Below, one piece after another: positions 1-12,000 of a stretch of DNA of 64,000 nt. A program made the translations under genes and the position numbers. The notes beneath the pieces were generated by a model that was not told the DNA's origin, searched no databases, and was given only the letters and a program-made list of their open reading frames with translations. Source of the DNA: Marsupella aquatica (lineage: Eukaryota; Marchantiophyta); contig OZ316892.1 in assembly GCA_973895155.1 (NCBI GenBank), positions 26,908,001 to 26,972,000 of the forward strand, written 5' to 3'. The first letter of the stretch is position 1; each line of letters opens with the position of its first letter.

Positions 1-1131
1 TTGGGGCATCCCATCGTCACTGCTCCATTCGGCCACATCTTCTGGAAGCATTGCCTATGACAATCATGCATTTCATATGTCAAACATCACTACCGCATTA
101 ATATAGCAATACAACATAAAGTAAAATTCACATACCCTTCTCGACAAAACATAACTACATTTCACGTACCCGGTACCGACAGAACATAAACTACAATGAA
201 TTTACCTCATACCGACAGAACATCAACTACATTGCACATATATACCTGGCACCGACAGAACATAAACTACAATGAACTTACCTCATAGCGACAGAACATG
301 AACTACATATATATTGCACATACCCTAGCTCGCATCTCCTCTGGATCAATTTGGCGTCTATGATTTTTCCAGAAATCTTCAACGTTTGATTTCACAGCGT
401 TGAGCAAGCTGGTGAAGCGTTTAGATTTCCTCCATGCATTGTACCGCTCTATGGCCTTACTCAGAACCCATGTTGTCTCATCCTCATCCCCTTCATGAGC
501 TAACTTGAGGTTATTTGCCCATCGTAGCAACCACGACATTCGCTGTCGCTTGAGTTTCCAAACTCGTGCAGGGTAGGAACCCGAAGTTGACTCTTTGTTG
601 TGAATCGTGGCTGCCGTACTCAGTGGATTCCTTTAGGCACACACAAACCAAAGCATTCTCTGAATAGCAAAACATAAACCAGGAGTAATGAAATCAATCC
701 ATACCAGAACATGAACTAGTACTCGTGTGTGGATTGAACGCAAAATGATCGAACCTCTGCCGTGCTGCCGTTTTGGGACGACCAACCGGACACGGTTTTG
801 GATTCATGCGATGTACTGATCGCATGTGATCCAGAAAAGCCTGCTTCTTCACGAAGTGTTGACATGAGTCATCCGTCATGATTTTGCAAAGAAAACCTGA
901 CCCTAATGTTCTTCTGTGGGTTGGATTTTTAGCTCGCATCCAATGTTCGTTCATCTTGGCTATTGGGAACTTCTCCCATTCTGACTCCGGTGGAACAGGA
1001 GGCTTCCCCTTCCTAGGCCCTACAACACATTGCCGAGATGGCGCCATTCCCTGCATGACAGTACCACAACAACGTTGAGTAGAACATAAACTGTGAATTT
1101 GAAGCAAGGGTTGGGAGCGACATTGAAACAA
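1..1131 (-). CDS. Exons of an unrecognised minus-strand gene (partial)
   Basis: I do not recognise this gene. Three stretches look coding on the minus strand: about 700-1060, 324-630 and 1-54, in transcription order. The first holds a small zinc-finger-like pattern (C..IMTDDSC...F..H...VH) followed by a basic GRPK motif. The middle exon is basic and helical, with the block WVLSKAIERYNAWRKSKRF. It ends at a good donor (GTATGTG, plus-strand 317-323) and starts after an acceptor at about 631. The last stretch can be read as AMLPEDVAEWSSDDGMPQ and runs off the window. The phase between the first and middle exons did not close cleanly, so at least one boundary is wrong or the gene is decayed. A zinc-finger plus basic helical layout would fit a transposase-derived or DNA-binding protein, but this is a guess. 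Confidence 0.35.
129..323 (-). repeat. Tandem 34-40 bp repeat carrying splice-donor-like sites
   Basis: Five units begin at about 141, 175, 211, 251 and 287 on the plus strand, sharing the core ACCGACAGAACATAAACTAC. Read on the minus strand, each unit contains GTTTATGTTCTGTCG followed by a GT-A donor-like hexamer: GTAAGT (276-281), GTATAT (240-245), GTAAAT (200-205), GTACGT (164-169) and GTATGTG (129-135). The first unit abuts the natural donor of the neighbouring exon. Single dispersed copies of AGAACATAAAC or close variants lie at 669, 706, 1081, 1273 and 1543. Confidence 0.75.
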
Positions 1132-1787
1132 TCCATTTAATTGGTAATACCAGAGACTCAGTACTCATATGACATGCAGCAGCGATCAACTGAATGAGTT
1201 GCTTACTTGAGCAGGATGTCCGAGTGAATTGTCGGGCTTGAGTTTCAAAACCGCGCGAAGGCGAAATGTGATAGAACCTAAACAATGACACAGTATTTGC
1301 AAATGAGGAAAAAACCGAAACATCCGATGCTTGCAATGACGATCTCGTTCAAAGCAGTGGGATCACAATCCTGACGTCGTGTGCAGGCAAAGCGCGCTTG
1401 AGTGGTCTGGCAGGGTTTCGACAGCAGTCGACTATCGAGACGGGGCAGGGGAGGGGAGGGGAGACGGTTCGTGCTCCCGCCCGATTTCGAAACGGACGGA
1501 CGACGGACGGAATGGCAGTTGTGGCGGTCGAAATCAAAATGGTAGAACATAAACCGAAGTCGCGTCGGGGAACGGGCAGGCTGCATTGGATTTCGTGACG
1601 GGCAGGGTACGGGGTGCCGCTAAACTTGGAGCGCATTAACGCAGCGTAGATTTAACGCAGGGTGTATTCTCGCCGTAGCCGTAGCCGCGTCCCATGATCG
1701 ATCGACGGTGCGAGTTCCTGTGTACATCGAGAAGATAATAATTAAGCGCATCAGCGATGACGTTGGCGACGTTGGAGATTTGGTGGG
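1132..1787. other. No gene seen; GC-richer stretch before the metallothionein promoter
   Basis: Open frames exist on both strands, but they overlap each other and have no recognisable domain or splice signals. Two dispersed copies of AGAACATAAAC-like sequence lie at 1273 and 1543. I see nothing else. Confidence 0.5.
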
Positions 1788-1796
1788 TATAAAAAA
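1788..1796 (+). promoter_or_regulatory. TATA box of the metallothionein gene
   Basis: TATAAAAAA lies about 165 bp upstream of the metallothionein start codon, leaving room for a 5' leader of about 130 nt. No other strong TATA-like site was seen closer to the ATG. Transcription-start data would confirm it. Confidence 0.6.
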
Positions 1797-1959
1797 TCGC
1801 ATATCGTATCGTATGGTGAGAGAGATCCATTAAGCATTTAGTCGCGCACTCCAGCAATCTAGCAAGAAGGAGAGCTTTTCAATCGGCTCGATCGATCGGC
1901 GACTTTGGATCTCGGAAACCTGCGTTGCGTCTCTCTCTTCGTTTCATCGACCAGGAAAG

Positions 1960-3056
1960 ATGTCGGGCTGCGGAAACGACAAGTGCACCTGCGGATCCGG
2001 CTGCACCGGCTGCAGGTCTGTGAATCGATGGACCGGTCGAATTTCGGTTGCTCGGCTGACGATAGAATGATAGACTGGCCTGATTGAGATGATAGAATGA
2101 TTGATTTGCTTTGCGGTTCGTTTTATCGATGAGAGGTTTTGTCGACGTAAAGGACTCCTTAGTTACTTGTCGTCAGTCAATTGCAGCTATTCAGTAAACG
2201 GTATTGCTGATTTTTGAGAATTCATAGTATTGATGGTTCTTGAGAAATCATGGCCTGCTTGATTTGGAGAATTTGACAGATTGTTCGATTCATGCTTGTT
2301 TGCCGAATTTGGCTATAATTTCGTTTCTGTTCAAGCCATGATGGAGCGGGTGCACCAGTTTGTTTTGCTGCGATGGAGTGTTTACTGCATGACTGACTGA
2401 TGCAAGGCTGTCTTATTGACTGACTAATTGATGTTGAAATTTGGTTTTCGGATCTGCGCACATATAGTTGTCTTAATGTAGATGTTATCAGCAAGTTTCA
2501 GCTATCACTTTACGTGTGGATTCTCGCTGACCTCTCTCAGATATGATCGCTTTTGCGCTTTTATCTGAAGATTGACAGGGGCAAATTGTGAATCAAAATT
2601 GACATATCCCAATCGCATCTGTTGGGCTTCTTGGTCTGGCTTGTTGGGACCCAACAAATGCTTATCATTGCCCATTAATTTGTTATTCAGCTGTACAAAA
2701 TCCTCTCAGTTGTATGTTCTCTAACTCGTTTGCATCGTTTCTTATTATTGCAGCTGCTCGAAGAACATGGACGACTCCATGCTGACCACGGGGTCAGTTT
2801 ACAGTTACCTGAGACTATGGTTGCCGTTCATGTGTCTTCATTTCCACCTGTCTGCTCGTCCGCAATGGTCTTGTTATTGAAGTTATTGTCCAATTTCGGG
2901 TTTCTTACGGTGAATTGCGGCAATTTGGGAAACTAATTGTTAGCATGCCAAATGTTACTGCGCAGTTTTGAATGCGACACGGACGGATGCTCGTGCTCTG
3001 CCTGCAGCAACTGTGCACCAAGCTGCGGCTGCAGCTCGTGCGGTTCCAACCACTGA
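1960..3056 (+). CDS. Plant metallothionein, three exons
   Basis: This encodes a small Cys-rich metal-binding protein, probably cytosolic, that would chelate Zn or Cu through thiolate clusters. Exons are 1960-2015, 2754-2792 and 2966-3056, all with GT-AG borders. They join in frame to 61 residues. The N-terminal domain (residues 1-20) starts MSGCG and has six Cys with CxC and CxxC spacing. The C-terminal domain (35-57) has eight Cys in CxC/CxxC pattern and ends CGSNH. The Cys-free linker is only 14 residues (21-34), much shorter than in angiosperm types 1-3 and with no aromatic-rich segment. A TATA box precedes the gene and an AATAAA lies at 3316-3321. The 738-bp first intron splits codon 19. 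The cysteine pattern makes the family assignment firm; the subtype is not clear. Confidence 0.9.
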
Positions 3057-4800
3057 ACCGTAGGATGTGTGATATGCATGGTCGCACGGGGTTGGATTCG
3101 CCTATGAAGCTAATTCCTTGGCCCGCTTGTCACTTCTGCGATTGACAACGAGCTCCGACCAGAATGTGTCAAATCAGAAACGGCTCAATATGTAATTAAC
3201 GGTTCACCACAGGATTCGTCTGAGTCAAACTTACCTATGAGGGTTACCTAGCACCCTGTATCGAAAAGTGGTATCCAGTTTTCCCAGCTTGGAAAACTGT
3301 AGTTCGATTTGCAACAATAAATTTGTATAAAGTATGTCGTTTCAGTGTACCCTCGTCACTTTTGCCTATTTGAGTTGCCTGATTTGTGCGGGACTAGCCT
3401 CCCGTGTTCTTACCCTAAAGTGACTGATCAATCTTCAAGTATAAGTGTTGCGAATTCTAATGTTGCATCAAGCTCTGCTCAGGACTGGCTTATGTTCACT
3501 AATAGGCTTTCGCTGTAACGTCCTCGTATCTGTAGTTACTCCGTTTCCTGCGTACCTCTTCGCTGAAACCCGGGGCTGAAAGACGGGCTGTGCAAGTTTT
3601 GGTTGATGTAGGTTGTGCACGTTTTATTAAGAAGCCTTAATTTCTCTTGGTTCAATCTGCAACTTTACGAAGCAGTCCTCGAATACTTGAACGCTGCTCG
3701 GATTCTGACGAGCAGATTGTGAAATCGATGTTAGTGTGTTCTAGAACGCGCACTGTACAACTCATGGAAAGCAGTAGTCATCTCTGTGTTTGGCTTTTGG
3801 AGTTTTGGACACCGAATTTCGTTGTGCGTTGATATGGTCGTCCTTCCGACACTACCGGCCTCAGACAGTCCAGTTGTGGAGGTACCTATGCCAAGATTAG
3901 TCTGAACGAAAAATGGATGAATCACCGCCGCAAAACAATGATGGGGAAAAATCTAGCATGAATCACTGCCGCAAAAGATGGGGAAGTAGAGTATGGCTGT
4001 TCCTCGCAACTGGAGCTGGTAACTTGTTGGTTTCTCATCGCAACTGTCGCCAGTGACTTGTTGGTTTCTCAGAGATAAACAAGTTGGCGTTTACTTTAGT
4101 GGGATGATGGAGACCTCAATTCGATCAGGGCTAAAAGGAAAGTTGGCTCCATAAATTTCCTATCACCATCACAGACAGCAAACCGTTCTGAGTGCGAAGC
4201 GTTGAGCAAGCCATTGATTTGGATGAAATTTGCAAAGCTTGCATTCTTGAATTTCTAGCGAACGGTCGCCTAGCTTGATCATGACTGGTAAAGAATAGCG
4301 ACAACGGTGAACACAATCTTTTCAGAAGAGTTCTGCCTCGGCTCTATGCTATCGACTCAGCATATGGCAACTGGTGTATCTCAACCAATCAGCCAATTCA
4401 CAAATTGCACTTCACTTGAATGCATGATATCATGATTTCATGGTCGGTGGTGACGGCCATTTACGAATGAAATGTGTTGTTTAGATAAACCGTCTTCAGC
4501 TTGGACTCACGATTATTCCCTTTGAAAACGACGCGCACGGCTTCGATCAAATGCCTGCAACAAAGAAAAGATGCAACCCAACGAAAAGAATCCTGAGAAA
4601 CAATCAACGAAGTCCATTCAAAGTTAAGCAATCGAGCCTTCCCCAAAAGACACAGGCAGTGAAGCTTGATGATACTTGAGATCATAATCTGCATTCATGA
4701 GAGGGTATCACATTTAGTCAAGTTTCATCCATTTGACTTAGTATCACATTTAGTCAAAGTTTCATCCATTTGATTTAACAATTAGAAACTATGTCCAGAG
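3057..4800. other. Intergenic, no firm gene
   Basis: There is no gene I can support. Short coding-looking strings occur, for example a helical string ending EYLNAARILTSRL near 3650-3716 (+) and a possible last exon on the minus strand near 4461-4555 ending KTVYLNNTFHS. Each is isolated and soon meets a stop. A 34-bp imperfect direct repeat (ATCACATTTAGTCAA...TTCATCCATTTGA) sits at about 4707-4773. Confidence 0.45.
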
Positions 4801-4876
4801 AGACATGGTTGTGGTAGTTCAATTGATTTAGACTCACAGGTCTAGAGTTCGAATGCTCTTGTGGGGTTTTCACAAA
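4801..4876 (+). mobile_element. tRNA-derived SINE-like copy
   Basis: Starting at AGACATGG, the sequence carries a pol III box A-like TGGTAGTTCAATTG (4812-4825) and a box B-like GAGTTCGAATGCTC (4845-4858) at tRNA-like spacing, followed by TGTGGGG. It does not fold as a good tRNA. A second copy with the same AGACATGG start and the same box order lies on the minus strand at 23088-23185, which supports a dispersed SINE family and not a decayed tRNA gene. Confidence 0.6.
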
Positions 4877-5271
4877 TCTCCCCTTGAAAACAAGAAAAAT
4901 TATACTTAGAAACTATAATAAAAACTCTCGCTCTTTTTCCATTCCCAAAGCTTGGATATCTAAGTACACTCTCTTAGCACCATTTACAGTTTTGGTTTGG
5001 CCTCTAAATGGGCTCCAAGTAGCTTGCAGCCAGTTTCATTCAGTTGACTAATACATAGCTCTTCATGCCCAAATTACGTTGTCCCCAAGTTACTTAGTGG
5101 TGAAGTATGATGAAGGCGACAAGTTGAAGAAGACGGAAATGAAGCTGCCAGGTGTGACGATAGTCGAGTGGTCAGCTATGGTATAACAGCTTTGCCAGCA
5201 TTATATAGGGGGTAAAGGTAAGACCGTGATGATTGAAGCCCTTTGTTCATGGCAGTTCTTTGACGTGAGTA

Positions 5272-6126
5272 CAGTGAACCCTGGATAAACGCACCCTCTC
5301 GGGAAGAATGATCTGGTGTGCACTTAAGCAGGTGTTGCATGACTGGATAAGCGCACATCCCACTAAAAGTGCTGTAATAGATAAGTGCACTAATCCTAAG
5401 TGTGCTTAATTTGGATTCCTCAGAAATTGTCACTCGAGCTTCTTGGGCAGTGAGGAACCAACGATACAGGCTTTCTTCCAGATCTGGGCAAAGTGCACCA
5501 CGATTTAGTTTGATTTCATTTGCAGCCACATTGGCAAGCAATGGGAAAGATTTCTTCAAGATTCTACCAACAGTAGTTTGATGTACCTTAGTGCCAAATG
5601 TTTCTGAAGCCCATTCAACTAGAGCTTTGTTTGTGAGCTCTGGATGCTTTTGCTTGTGGTGACACTTTTCTCGCTTCTGCTTGTGAGTCAGTGTAGTCAC
5701 CTTCCTTTCCTCCATGTTGATTCCACCTGACAATCCCAATGACTCATGAGCTACAGTGCGCAGCCGTGTTCGCATGCTCTATGGACCCAGTAGTCAGCCT
5801 CGTGCCTTGATCCCTGCCCTAATCGGGGCCCTAATTCTTTGCCCACTCTCCTTAAGTGCATTATCTACTCTACTAATAATGGGCATGCCTTTATTGGTAA
5901 ATGACATTTCTGGAGTTTATGCATTTACATGTAAGCGCATGCAATCACTTAACCAGGGTAAGCGCTTAGAAAGTTGTCGTTTAGTGCAATGATTTTAGCC
6001 CTATGTGCGCTTAGAAAAAACGCTTTAAAATAGCTTATCCTGTGTAAAAAAAAAGGGAAGAACAAGATGGCATGCAATAATCCAGGGTAAGCGTTTATGG
6101 AGAGTGCATTTATCCAGAGTTAACTG
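5272..6126 (-). mobile_element. pogo/Tigger-type DNA transposon, internally deleted
   Basis: The ends are inverted repeats of about 23 bp with three mismatches: CAGTGAACCCTGGATAAA... on the left, and on the right CAGTTAACTCTGGATAAA when reverse-complemented. Each end is flanked directly by TA (5270-5271 and 6127-6128), the target duplication expected of Tc1/mariner/pogo elements. At 855 bp it is too short to encode a full transposase. It keeps the start of a Tigger-like DNA-binding domain on the minus strand. Subterminal TAAGCGC-like motifs recur at about 5347, 5933, 5960 and 6088 and may be transposase-binding sites. The element is probably non-autonomous. Confidence 0.8.
5390..5775 (-). pseudogene. 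Tigger/CENP-B-like transposase remnant (N-terminal DNA-binding part)
   Basis: An in-frame segment starting near 5715 reads MEERKVTTLTHKQKREKC, then HPELTNKALVEWASETFG and VHQTTVGRILKKS. This is the N-terminal HTH layout of pogo/Tigger transposases and CENP-B. It continues with PDLEESLYRWF and VTISEE, matching the start of the second (CENP-B type) HTH. The frame then degenerates and the DDE catalytic domain is absent. It lies inside the TA-flanked element at 5272-6126. It is non-functional as a transposase; a domesticated DNA-binding role is not excluded but nothing supports it. Confidence 0.75.
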
Positions 6127-6128
6127 TA

Positions 6129-9092
6129 CTTTGTCGCTGCAAAGCTATTAGAGATTTCAAATAATTATGCACCTTTAGTCCGTTCTACCAAGATTTTTTA
6201 ATTTGACTTTTAGTTGTACAGAATGACATAAATGTAGATAAGCAATCAATGAGAGCATTTACCATCCATTTGTAGCTGATTGTCTCATGATTGGGTGTCA
6301 AATGGTTGTCACAATCCATGGGATAGTTGGAGACAACTTAACAATCCATCAGCGCGGGTTTTCATTTCCAAAAGTGTTTTCTCAGAAAATCCTCAAACTC
6401 TGTGAGATAATAATAGGTTCAGAAATTAAGGTTCGAAATTAAGCAAAGATGTAGAAGCTTCCCAAACAAACACTTTTCAATTGGTCAGGATGCCTGAAAA
6501 TAAATTCATGAGGCATCCATAACAAAAGTGAAATGTACTTCCAAAAGCAGTCAGTCATTTCTTTCCCCAGTGTAAATTGACGGCTGACTTCATGCAGTCA
6601 TCTGAACGGGCAGAAGAAACCCCCTCTTGTCCATCCCGGTTTAATATTCTTTTTCCTGACATGATCACATTTTTTCACTAGATTAATGGGCCTCTATGCA
6701 CAAGCCTCCCTTCCTAGGCTTGCCTCTCTTTGCATCTCTCAAATAAGTGAGATTAAAAGAGAGAAAATGATGAGAAGAAAAAGGACAAACTTTCAAGAAA
6801 AAATGCAAAAAGTTCATAATGAGTACACATTAAAAAAGTGTCAAGTTAACTTTTGTCCCTTGGGAGTCTCTAGTTTTTTTTAAATAATTTTTTTTTAAAT
6901 AATTTTGTGTTTTGATATAGAAAATATTTGGTTTTGTGTTTTCTTATGTCTCCTCCATCTCTAGTTGCCTTGCAGGTGCAGAACTAAATATTATTTTAGG
7001 ACTCATAATCATCAAATCATGGGTCCCAAATTCCCATGGACCACCAAAATGTGGAGGGAGCACTATGTTCATCATCGTGGTCCACCCTTGCTTCAGTTTG
7101 AATATTTGGCACTAGGACTAACATGGATCACGTTATTTTTCACACAAAAAATGAGTTTTTAAAAAGAAAATTATTTGGTGACCTATGGGAGGTTATTTCT
7201 TTGTTTTTCTATATGACTCCCTTTGTACTTTTCAGGGCATTGATTACTTGGCAAAGAATGTCAGGTCACCACTTGGATCACGTAGTTTAGAAGATCCTCC
7301 TGTGCTTTCACTAAAATTAGTAAACATAAACCTTCCTTAGGCATTCAAGTGTATTATGGGATTGTTTCCAGAGCATTATTGGGCAATAGTAACGCCTCAA
7401 AACTTGAGATAAACCTGTCATTTTGGGGGGCATTATATCCCACAATGCCCTGTCAGCAGGACATTGGTATGTTCAAAGATAAGCCAGTTCAGGAAGTTTG
7501 ACCCAAGCAAAGTGACCGTGATGAATCCATCTGAGTATCTCCACCTAGGTGCCACTTTCTGGGTTCTGGTGAGAGAAGAGAATGGAAAAAGCAATCCCAA
7601 TGGCTGGATCGCAATTTTAGGAACTTGGTTTTCTAGCAGTTTCAGCTGGGTCCCCAGGCACTTTCCTAGGCAAAAAAGGGTTGCTGGGTCTTTGTCTCGG
7701 AAGTAATCAATGGCTTGAAATGCATTTCACAAGTACTCACCTGAAGATCTGGAGTAAAGTGTTTGTTTCTGTCCTCGCAGCTCCCATGTGTATGGCTAGG
7801 GTGGATTTCCTGAAGCATTTCCAGTTGCTCTAGTTGTGGAACCTTAGTAACTCCAAATTTTATTCCCAGTAAATAAATATCTATTTAGGCAAGAAATTCC
7901 TGGATACATATTGTAAATCTCCCATGAACCTAGATCACTGTTGAAAATGCTCTAAGCTATGGGTTTAATTGAGTGCAGGGCCTTCCCGGCACAGCTTTAA
8001 CGAGTATTCATTGACATTTTTCGAGCAGCAATGGCCTGTTCATGATGCTACTGACTATGAGCACAAATCGCAGTCTGCATGTTGAATCTTTTTGTTCGTT
8101 GGCATGTCACCGTTAGCAGTATGGTCTTGGGTCAAGAACATTTGTTGTAGTAATCAATTGGTGTACCACAGCTCATTGGTATCAGTGATTCGATGGCCAC
8201 TTCCTATAGTTGTCTTCGCATTACTTACATGGACTTTGGGTACAAATGACTGAACCTGTCTGGTCTGGCCTTGTTATTGGCACAAGTAGCGGTTGTACGA
8301 GCTTATGTATTTCAGCAGTTCCTGAATGAGACTGCTGATTCCAATTTGATCAGATCCCTTCAATTTGATGAACTTCACCACTTTCGATCAAACCATGTTG
8401 ATTCATCGTCTCATGACCACGACAGGCTCGTATCCAGTGCAATAGAAACACAGATTGCACGAAAAATTCATATCCAAAAAATCGTATCCATCAAATTAAC
8501 CACCGAACCTAGAGAGTAATATCGTTCCTGGTTATGGGAGAACACAAAATGACCACTCGAGCAAGGCAAGCGTCATTACACTGTATGCCCCTGAAGCGTA
8601 GTTGCAGCCAACAATGCTCCGTAGACATTTTCGATGAGTGTCTTGTGTGTCATGATAGCGTGTCCAAAAAGAGATTCAAGGATCGGTAAGAGGGTGTTTG
8701 TTCAGAAGATTCGGTCTCGTGATCAATTTGAGGTGTCTATGTCTCGACCTCCTGTTACACCCTACATATGCCAATACATCACACTCGTTATAACTGAATG
8801 AAAGTCTACATTATGACCGACATTAACAATACTACAGAGGAAGAAAATTCTTCTCTCGTTTCCGGCCTCTTATTAGGTCTTACCCTGCATTTTATCTCGA
8901 GAACAATCTGACCCTCCTGCACATGTGCATGTGAGGTTGTTTTGGAGGCTATTCAGCAAAAAATATCGTCACTCGTGTATGTCTAATTAGAATTCGTTCT
9001 CTCATATTGAATCGTGGGATATGGAATCTCAAACCCCGAACTGAAATGGGTTCCTTTGCAGAGCAACCCGAGAGGAGAACAATCATGCTTTC
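6129..9092. other. Intergenic, nothing recognised
   Basis: AT-rich sequence with short open frames on both strands that lack domains, splice context or start context. No tRNA, clear transposon end or tandem array was found by eye. Confidence 0.5.
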
Positions 9093-12000
9093 TTAATCCT
9101 TCTGCCAGAGCACTTTATTAGGACTGACTACACATAAATGGCGGCAACGCTTTAACATATTGATTGCCTCTTCTCTTTGGCCACTCAACAGATCCACATA
9201 TACTACAGCTAGCACAGCCAAGGGGTTTGCAGGAGTGATAGCAACTGCCTGTGTCGCCCATTGACGAGCCTGAGCAAGATCCCCCTGCATCACATATACA
9301 GCTGCAAGGTTGACATAGAGAGAGGAGCGCGCACGAGAGCCAGTTGCATTCGCAACATGCACATCTTCGGCTCCGCTAGCCATAGTAGGACTGAAACTTG
9401 TGCTATCCTCCCCGTCACCACTAGCCTCACTGTTGTCACCACTTTTCCACTTTTGGCCATCCTCTTCACTACCTACAGTGTTTTCTACAGTCGAGTTCTC
9501 CATCAAACAAACAGATAAATAGTCTGCTGCTTCTCGTGAACGGTCCAGAAGGCACAATGCCTCTGCTGCATATAGTCGTCCCAGGAACGCATGTGTCTGA
9601 GTGCAATCTGGTTGTGAGAGTAGAGCAGAAGCTGTTTTGAGAGCCTGTATAGGGTTCTGAAGGCACAACTGAACATACCCCAAGTCTGCTAGAACAGTCA
9701 GGCGAATCAGAAGATGCTCTTTCCTCTTCTCCTCTTCATACGACGCAATGGCTGCTGTGATGGTGCCGCTAGTCCCACTCGTAGCTTTGCTCTCCTTACC
9801 ATCTCCATTGGGGCTGACCTGAGAGCTGGTCCCACCAGACGCAGGGGTGATGTTGCCTTTTCTCTCAGTTGTTCCATTCGTTTGATTCTGGCTCGCAGTG
9901 GAGGTTGTGACATCATCCACATCATTCACGTCCACAGCTTCAGCAGCAACAGCTTCAGCAGCAACAGCTGCAGCCGCTTCAGCTATTTTGGCATCGTGTT
10001 TGTCAAGCAGATGTAGCGCCGCGTATAGACATTGACAAGCAAATGCCATGGAGAGCTTCTGTGGCGTACCCGGTGCTGCACCATTACCCTCTACAATGTT
10101 GGGTGCCTGGTCAAGGTTTGACTTTTCTTCCCTATCACTGTCCCCTTCTAGGTTCAGCCCATTCGTGGCTGTAGGATTCAAACTACCAGCTGGCAGAACG
10201 ATCCGACGCCATTTGCCATCTCCTACTACAGAAATTCTTATGTCCTCTCGTTTACCTGGGATACTATTCTCGTTGCCAGAATCCAAAAGACCTTTCTCCA
10301 GTGCCATGATACAACACTCAGCAAGACGGAGCCACAACAACGGCTGGTTGTAATACAAGGACCCGGCTTCTTGAAAGCAACACGCAGCAAGTACAGGATT
10401 GCCGCAAACTAACTGCTGCAACCCAGCATTGTAAAGAATAGAAAGAGACTTGTCCTGAGAGAAAGTGTTGAGTTTCAGGGGAGACTCTTTGCTCCGAGTA
10501 GCATTAGCCTGTAAAGCTTTTCGGAAAAACACAGCTGCAGTTTGGTTTTTTTGGAGTTGATGATGAATGCACCCAAGATTTGACAGAAACGAAGCTGACA
10601 TCCCTGATTCCACACGGCTGCTCCAGGTACTCAAAAGCTTGATCGCTTTTCGGTAGTTTGCACGTGAGTACTCCAACTGGGCCTTGAGGACCAAAGCTGT
10701 CAAATGATCCCGTGACAAATTCAACGCAGATTTCACCTCTCTTTTTGTTGCCTTGAGGCTGCGTGTCAGCATAAGTAGTCGCACTTTGTAGAGATGCAAC
10801 ATTAACTTCAGATCTACCACAGGAGCTGGAAGAACTTTCTCCACATTAGGCACACGGGACAATCCAGTTGGGAGGGGCAAAGAGGGCACAGATCTGACCG
10901 ACCCCTCCACATCCAAGCTTAGGCTTAGCGAGTCTTCATCTAGAACTTCCTCTGATGATGTACGAGTGAGGCCCAACTCTCCACTTGGACTGTTAATCAA
11001 TGACGATGGGCTGGAGGAGAGAGCATTGCCATCACCGGATGACGCCAGACCCACTACTGCACTACTCAGCAGCTGTGTTTGTATCGGAGGCTGAGATTGT
11101 AAAGACGACCCACCTTCCCCGGGAGAAACTAAATACCCAAACGACTTCTCCATTGTCTGGAGCACAGACTGCCAAATCAATTCAAGAGGTACTCGTGTTA
11201 GAACAGTATTTGAAACATGTGAATTGTAAACTATCTTAAACATATAACGCAAAAAGAACCTTTGGCAGTCCAAACACCAACAGTTGGACGCAAGGTACAG
11301 AGGCAAGCAAAGTCCAAATATTAGGTCAAAAAGGTCGGAATTCCATATCGCCATAATGCAAGGCTAAACAACTATGAGGACATCTTCTCCTGAAACTGAC
11401 GTCTCACAAATGGTACTGAAATTGAGCCAAATCATCAGTGGCTTGCCTTTGGATTATGAAATTTGATCTGGACGAATTTTTGCTCACCGGTTTAAGCTGA
11501 ATTAGTTCTGGACTACAAATGGAGGAAAATACTCTCCGAATTAAATTAGGGTACATCGAACACATAGAAGTTCAAATTGAGAAGACGAATTGGTGGCTTA
11601 CTGCTGCTTTCGTAGGCTGACCAGACGCAAGCGTGATATCCAGCATCAACATGCACACTCGTAAAGCTGCTGTCTGCAATTGACGAAGACATGCACAACT
11701 GCTTAGACAGACGCACAAAATATCAACATAAAACCCTTTCATCCAACTTCTGCCCATTAAGATGTACAATGCTGTTGGCGGAAGACCGACACCCGTGGAT
11801 ATCAACGGCGTGTATACGAACGAACAAAACCAAGCCTTCGTGAAGTACATAAACCTTTGTGGTCATCATATGACTGTGCAGGCAGAACACTACATTTGCT
11901 GCAGTGATATGCAGATGTTCTACGATGAACATACATACCTCATCAATCGGCTCAATATTCTGGTATAGAGGTTCCAAAACAGACAATGCTGTAGCATACT

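Noticed and set aside
1278-1636. Overlapping open frames on both strands
   Set aside because: GC-rich DNA gives long frames by chance; no domain, start context or splicing support.
4801-4876. A functional tRNA gene
   Set aside because: The box A and box B sequences are present, but the stems do not pair as a cloverleaf, and a second dispersed copy fits a SINE.
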